Assembly (NCBI GenBank): GCA_964544605.1
Contig: CAZJBX010000003.1
Coordinates: forward strand, 37,374 to 101,373
Length of the DNA stretch: 64,000 nt
Direction: 5' to 3'
Origin: JAMIFN01 sp964544605
GTDB lineage: Bacteria; Pseudomonadota; Gammaproteobacteria; Burkholderiales; Burkholderiaceae_C
Shown piece by piece: positions 61,001 through 64,000 of this stretch; positions within the stretch are counted from its first letter, which is position 1; every line of letters starts with the position of its first letter. The position numbers and the translations under genes were made by a program. The notes below the pieces were generated by a model. The model did not search any database and was not told the origin of the DNA. It saw only the letters and a list, made by a program, of their open reading frames with translations.

Positions 61001-64000
61001 AAAGCGCCGACTTCACACTGACCGAGCAAGGGCAACTCTCGGCAGCGGGTCACCTTTTAGTCAGCACAGAAGGCCAACTGCACAACCACGGTCACATCCA
61101 AAGCGGCCACAGTCTTGAGCTCCACGCCAACACCATCTATAACGCCGAGCAAGCCAGCATACAAGCAGGGCAAAGCACGCAATTGCAAGCCCAAGCTGAG
61201 ATCCAAAACCACGGCCTCATTGACGGCAAAAGCGTGCGCCTACAAGCCCATACACTGAACAACGAAGGCACGGGCCGCATCTATGGCGACCGGCTCGCCA
61301 TCGGCGCACACACCCTCAACAACCGCCAAACGGCAGAGGACATCCGCACGGATGAAGAAGGCCATAGTGAACGCATCTATACCAACACGCCCACATCAGC
61401 CGCCGTCATTGCGGCCCGCGATGAACTCCGTATCGGCGCAAAATACATTACCAATGAACCCGAAGCCTTGATTTTCAGTGCGGGCACAGGCAGCCAAGCC
61501 ATGCTCATCGGCGGTGCGCTCAACGCTCAAGGGGAAGTTGTGGGTCAGGCCGAAAAAATCAGCAACATCAGCGCCGATATTGAATCCTTGGGGCAATTGC
61601 ATATTCAAGCCAAAGAGCTGCACAACCTGAATCCAAGCTTCTCAACCAAAGAGGTCGTGACTGCTCAATCCATCTGGCATGACTTAAAAGCCCAACAAGA
61701 GGAAGAAGGCTGGACAGGTGTCCGGTATTTTGAGGGCTATGGCTATGTCACATCTGATTTTTTACAAGAACTGCCCCCTGGTGAAGTCATGGACACCATG
61801 CTGCAATATCGGGTCAAGGGTGATACGGTCATTTATGATGCCAGTGAAGTGGGCTGGTGCTATAAATGCACGGCCAACGATGATGATGGTAACCCTTCTA
61901 CTGATCGATATGAACTGGTCGTGCCGAGTGAGAAATATCCTTTTGAGCTGGGTTATGCAAAGAAACCTTATCAAACTCAAACAACTCGTCGTGGCCCACG
62001 CAACGAGAATGGTATTGGTCGAAAAGTTATCATCGAGCCAGTGGACTATCCCTTGGACTCTGAGGTTTGGTCGCTGTTCAATGTGCCTGTGGGTGAGCAA
62101 GATTCGCTGCGGAGGGAGTTGGAGATTTACAATAAGGACTATCGATCGAGGGCCTATGGGGATTATGATAAAATCACAATCAAATATATAGAAGCTCAGG
62201 AAACGGTTGTTGATGACTATGGGCGCGCCGCCCGAATTGCCTCTGGGTCTGACATGTCGATTTTAGATTCGAAAATAACAAATGATGGAGGAGATGTCAT
62301 TTCAGGGTCTTTGATTATTATTGACAGTGACAGCTTGATTGGTGTTGAGCATATGGGCCAGAAAACTTTTTCGGCTGATATGCTGATTGAGACCTATAAG
62401 GTTTATCATCGCTATAAATCAACAGAGGACAAGATTTTAAGAAAGTCAGGTAAATACACTAGAAAACGGGAAAGAACAACCCAAGTATTCGACATCATCG
62501 ACTCCAGCACTTTTGACCTCCAAGCCGCCATCCTACAAGAGTTTGCCAGCATCCAAACTGCGAATCAGGCCGCCCCACAGCAGGCCATTCAACAGGCGCC
62601 AGAGCTGCAAGTTGCGACCGATGGCATAGCGCCCCCAGGGGCGGCATCTCCGCTTGCGCCCAATGTGCCCGTCATCAACACCGTGCAACTGCCTGAGCAG
62701 GCCGACACCCAAATTCGCACCCTAGCGCCCAGCACGGCAGATCTGCCCAGCAATGCCTTATTGCGCCCCAGCAAAGACCCCTCGGCGCACTACATTGTGG
62801 AAACCGATCCCACATTTGCCGATTACCGCCAATGGCTCTCTAGCGACCACATGCTGCAAGCCCTACAGCTCGACCCCAACCACATGCAAAAGCGTTTGGG
62901 TGATGGCTTTTATGAACAAAAACTGCTGCGCGAACAGGTGGCCTTGCTCACTGGCCACCGCTACTTGGCTGGCTTTAGCAATGACGAAGAGCAATACGCC
63001 TCCCTCATGCAAGCGGCTTTGGCCGTGGCCGATACGCTGGGCCTGAACATCGGCCAAGCCCTGAACTCTGAGCAAATGGGTCAGCTCGACAGCGACATCG
63101 TTTGGCTGGTCGAACAAACCGTGCGCCTGCCTGATGGCAGCACCACCACTGCTCTGGCCCCGCAGCTTTATGTACGGGCGGGGCAGGGCGATGGCATTTT
63201 GCAAGGCTCACACATTGCAGGTCAAAGTGTGGCCATGAACTACAGCGGCCATGCCCAGCTCGGCGGCACGGTGCTGGCTCGCGATGCCTTGCAAATTCGC
63301 GCGGCAGATATGGATGTGTCGGGTCAGCTCAGTGGCCGTGCCGTGCAGCTTGATGCGGGGCAAGACCTGCGCGTCACAGGCGGCAGCGTGCAGGCGCAAG
63401 ACCTGCTGTGGGCGCAAGCGGGGCGTGATTTGAGCGTCAGCAGCACCACCCGCAGTGCCGAGGCGAGTGGGGCCAACAGCGCCAGCGCCCACACACAAAT
63501 TGATCGCGTGGGCGGCCTGCATGTGAGTGCCGAAGGCGGTCTGCTGGTCGCCCAAGCTGGGCGCGATGTGCAGTTGCAAGCAGCGGCCATCAGCAGCGCG
63601 GGCGATGTGTTGCTGCAAGCCGAGCGCGACCTTGTGCTGGGCACGGTGGCCACGGGCCACGAGCTGCACCTCACCCCCAACAGCCGCAACTATGTGCACC
63701 TTGAGACCCACCAAGAGCAAGGCAGCCAGATTCAAGCTGGCGGCAACATGGCCCTGCAAGCGGGGCAAGACCTCAAAGCCCGTGCCGCGCAGCTTGATGC
63801 CCAAGGCCAATTGCAAGGCACAGCGGGGCGGCATATCACCATTGAAGCGGGCGAGCAAAGCCAAAGCTTGGATGAAAGCTGGTATAGCAAAAACAAAGGT
63901 TTGCTCTCCTCAAGCAGCAAGCAAATCTGGGTGCAAAGCGAGGCCAGCCAAGCCATCAGCAGCGACTTTGGCGGGCAAACCGTGCAACTGGCCGCCGGGC
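58036..64000 (+). CDS. Giant filamentous hemagglutinin/CdiA-type exoprotein, 5' part (runs off window)
   Basis: At least 1988 codons, no stop before the edge. Extended signal region: MNKHSYRIIFNSNRQQLMAV, hydrophobic core near 62-80. TPS secretion domain about 80-290 (VNIQTP, GVSRNAYSQFDV, ARVILNEVNSS, VVIANPAGISCEGCGFINAQ). FHA-1 repeats about 300-1190, each about 20 residues (N-x-x-G-x-I, L-x-A-Q-x-L). Residues about 1200-1500 are AT-richer and unlike the repeats. A conserved block about 1576-1716 (KRLGDGFYEQKLLREQVALLTGHRYL, VWLVEQTVRLPDG) precedes further repeats. The plan matches FhaB/CdiA. Toxin and immunity genes, if any, are beyond the window. Ribosome site TTGAGGTG. Confidence 0.93.
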   Translation, partial: MNKHSYRIIFNSNRQQLMAVAESASSRSKVAGQGSSQGTGPSVFIARPTAGSMALWCAFGLFSIFLSPSLHAQIVADAQAPGGQRPTVLETANGTPQVNIQTPSAAGVSRNAYSQFDVAESGAILNNSRSNTSTETGGWVQGNPWLGQGSARVILNEVNSSQASQLKGYIEVAGERAQVVIANPAGISCEGCGFINAQSTTLSTGQAIMQEGQLQGFDVQGGAVRIQGKGLDSSSADYTQIIARATEINADIWAKELDILAGVNQVQLDAQTGRIAGHTAQPSGEADANKPVFAIDSSALAGMYAGQIRFTATEAGVGVRHAGQMYASAGQIQLNAQGDIELTGRISSSGHTHITGAGQLHNSGSIYAQGHTKITIQGSIRNHSGGLIAAQGDTQLQAAGAGAGANIHSDEQSTLAAGIRSDGQIANGQATLSATAAGDIQSKGQNISSGLLAYLGNSIDLGDSKTQAIQIQLHARQEDIDLSRASIFAQQNLEAQTAKTLRTDGAALQAHQLQLQAHNLSNVGGSIVHTGTGALQLHLPGFLDNTQGDIGSNGAQLSIQAGHINNEEGRIVHTGEAEASITAEQAILNQSGHISSQAQLELQAHTLDNQQGYIDSGRQLTTQAQRLHNQQGSIYAQQALQAQIADDLNNAGGTLAAAGQLEIQAQNLNNTQGRLQALGDLSLNGGTLNNSQGQIEANGQIALNHTQISNQAGHISAGQSLAIHSAQMLNNRNGQIAAANNARIAAAGLNNAQGHISAQNLVLDTQGHALNNQAGQIMAGHNLHISSGALNNSQSGLLATTQAGSQLHIDISTGDLNNRHSGEQGGILSQGQAHISVSQGQLDNSQGGYIGAVQDLSLQAQSLQNEQGRIHSAAALDLHSSAQSGTGLNNKNGHIQGQGHTRLHTAGAGINNSQGQISSHTQLQITQQGGQLHNQQGDITALERIAISGSSAIHNAGGNLHAGQHLGIQAGSVSGNGALLSDGDLSLQQSADFTLTEQGQLSAAGHLLVSTEGQLHNHGHIQSGHSLELHANTIYNAEQASIQAGQSTQLQAQAEIQNHGLIDGKSVRLQAHTLNNEGTGRIYGDRLAIGAHTLNNRQTAEDIRTDEEGHSERIYTNTPTSAAVIAARDELRIGAKYITNEPEALIFSAGTGSQAMLIGGALNAQGEVVGQAEKISNISADIESLGQLHIQAKELHNLNPSFSTKEVVTAQSIWHDLKAQQEEEGWTGVRYFEGYGYVTSDFLQELPPGEVMDTMLQYRVKGDTVIYDASEVGWCYKCTANDDDGNPSTDRYELVVPSEKYPFELGYAKKPYQTQTTRRGPRNENGIGRKVIIEPVDYPLDSEVWSLFNVPVGEQDSLRRELEIYNKDYRSRAYGDYDKITIKYIEAQETVVDDYGRAARIASGSDMSILDSKITNDGGDVISGSLIIIDSDSLIGVEHMGQKTFSADMLIETYKVYHRYKSTEDKILRKSGKYTRKRERTTQVFDIIDSSTFDLQAAILQEFASIQTANQAAPQQAIQQAPELQVATDGIAPPGAASPLAPNVPVINTVQLPEQADTQIRTLAPSTADLPSNALLRPSKDPSAHYIVETDPTFADYRQWLSSDHMLQALQLDPNHMQKRLGDGFYEQKLLREQVALLTGHRYLAGFSNDEEQYASLMQAALAVADTLGLNIGQALNSEQMGQLDSDIVWLVEQTVRLPDGSTTTALAPQLYVRAGQGDGILQGSHIAGQSVAMNYSGHAQLGGTVLARDALQIRAADMDVSGQLSGRAVQLDAGQDLRVTGGSVQAQDLLWAQAGRDLSVSSTTRSAEASGANSASAHTQIDRVGGLHVSAEGGLLVAQAGRDVQLQAAAISSAGDVLLQAERDLVLGTVATGHELHLTPNSRNYVHLETHQEQGSQIQAGGNMALQAGQDLKARAAQLDAQGQLQGTAGRHITIEAGEQSQSLDESWYSKNKGLLSSSSKQIWVQSEASQAISSDFGGQTVQLAAG

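Noticed and set aside
58300..61400. Regularly spaced repeats suggesting a CRISPR-like array
   Set aside because: The repeats are degenerate, in frame and encode FHA beta-helix repeats.
61718..62191. 157-codon alternative frame inside the exoprotein's AT-rich segment
   Set aside because: The exoprotein frame stays open across the whole region, so this is an out-of-frame shadow and not evidence for an inserted gene.

Overview
The window looks like a stretch of chromosome from a betaproteobacterium of the order Burkholderiales, most likely Comamonadaceae or a close relative. This rests on several things read in the sequence: Gly/Ala/Leu-rich codon use, the local orders hemF-nadD-rsfS-rlmH, pilT-pilU-yggS and dusB-fis, a MutL carrying the endonuclease motif, lysine/alanine-rich tails on RpoD, PhoH, RsfS and Bcp, and a HiPIP gene. 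The genus cannot be named from the sequence alone. No composition, similarity or structure calculation was run; all calls come from reading motifs, starts and hairpins by eye.

Layout. 1-660: the 5' part of glyA on the minus strand behind a ZTP (pfl) riboswitch. 822-1241: a paired palindromic repeat, then a compact candidate small RNA (good promoter, C12 tract, three hairpins, terminator). 1464-9683: a visibly AT-richer accessory island, a Ter-type stress-response operon encoding TerC, two TerD proteins, three vWA proteins, a PP2C phosphatase and a protein kinase. 9898-15317 (minus): trmD, mutL, phoH (PIN-PhoH) and bcp. 15724-21952: an iron-uptake block with a divergent, duplicated Fur/promoter region between a ferric-iron binding protein and a catecholate-type TonB receptor, followed by a PKHD hydroxylase and tonB-exbB-exbD. 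22050-24326: ptsN, a dusB-fis operon with a Fis-like operator and a leader terminator, and a HiPIP gene. 24406-27369: pilU, pilT, yggS. 27487-32994: tRNA-Arg(CCG) followed by a decayed phage-type polyvalent protein (MuF-C, ADP-ribosyltransferase-like and metallopeptidase remnants) that abuts an orphan moxR.

33948-55683 is mostly housekeeping: acyl-CoA synthetase, hemE, ybeY, cyaY, a DUF4126 membrane protein, rhlE, trxA, pcnB, folK, fimV, pyrC, cpoB, rlmH, an in-frame nadD-rsfS fusion, hemF, tRNA-Lys(TTT), rpmF, fabH, rpoD and a presqualene diphosphate synthase-like gene. 55684-56237 is a repeat-rich gap. 56238-64000 is a two-partner secretion pair, an FhaC/CdiB-type transporter and the first ~1988 codons of a giant FhaB/CdiA-type exoprotein that runs off the window.

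Themes. Iron handling recurs (Fur region, TonB system, cyaY, hemE, hemF). Three genes (dusB, hemF, fhaC) have intrinsic-terminator-like hairpins within about 20 bases of the start codon, which suggests leader attenuation. The best candidates for new biology are the Ter/vWA/phosphatase/kinase island with its own leader RNA, the NadD-RsfS fusion, and the exoprotein with an atypical AT-rich segment where CdiA proteins carry their receptor-binding domain.
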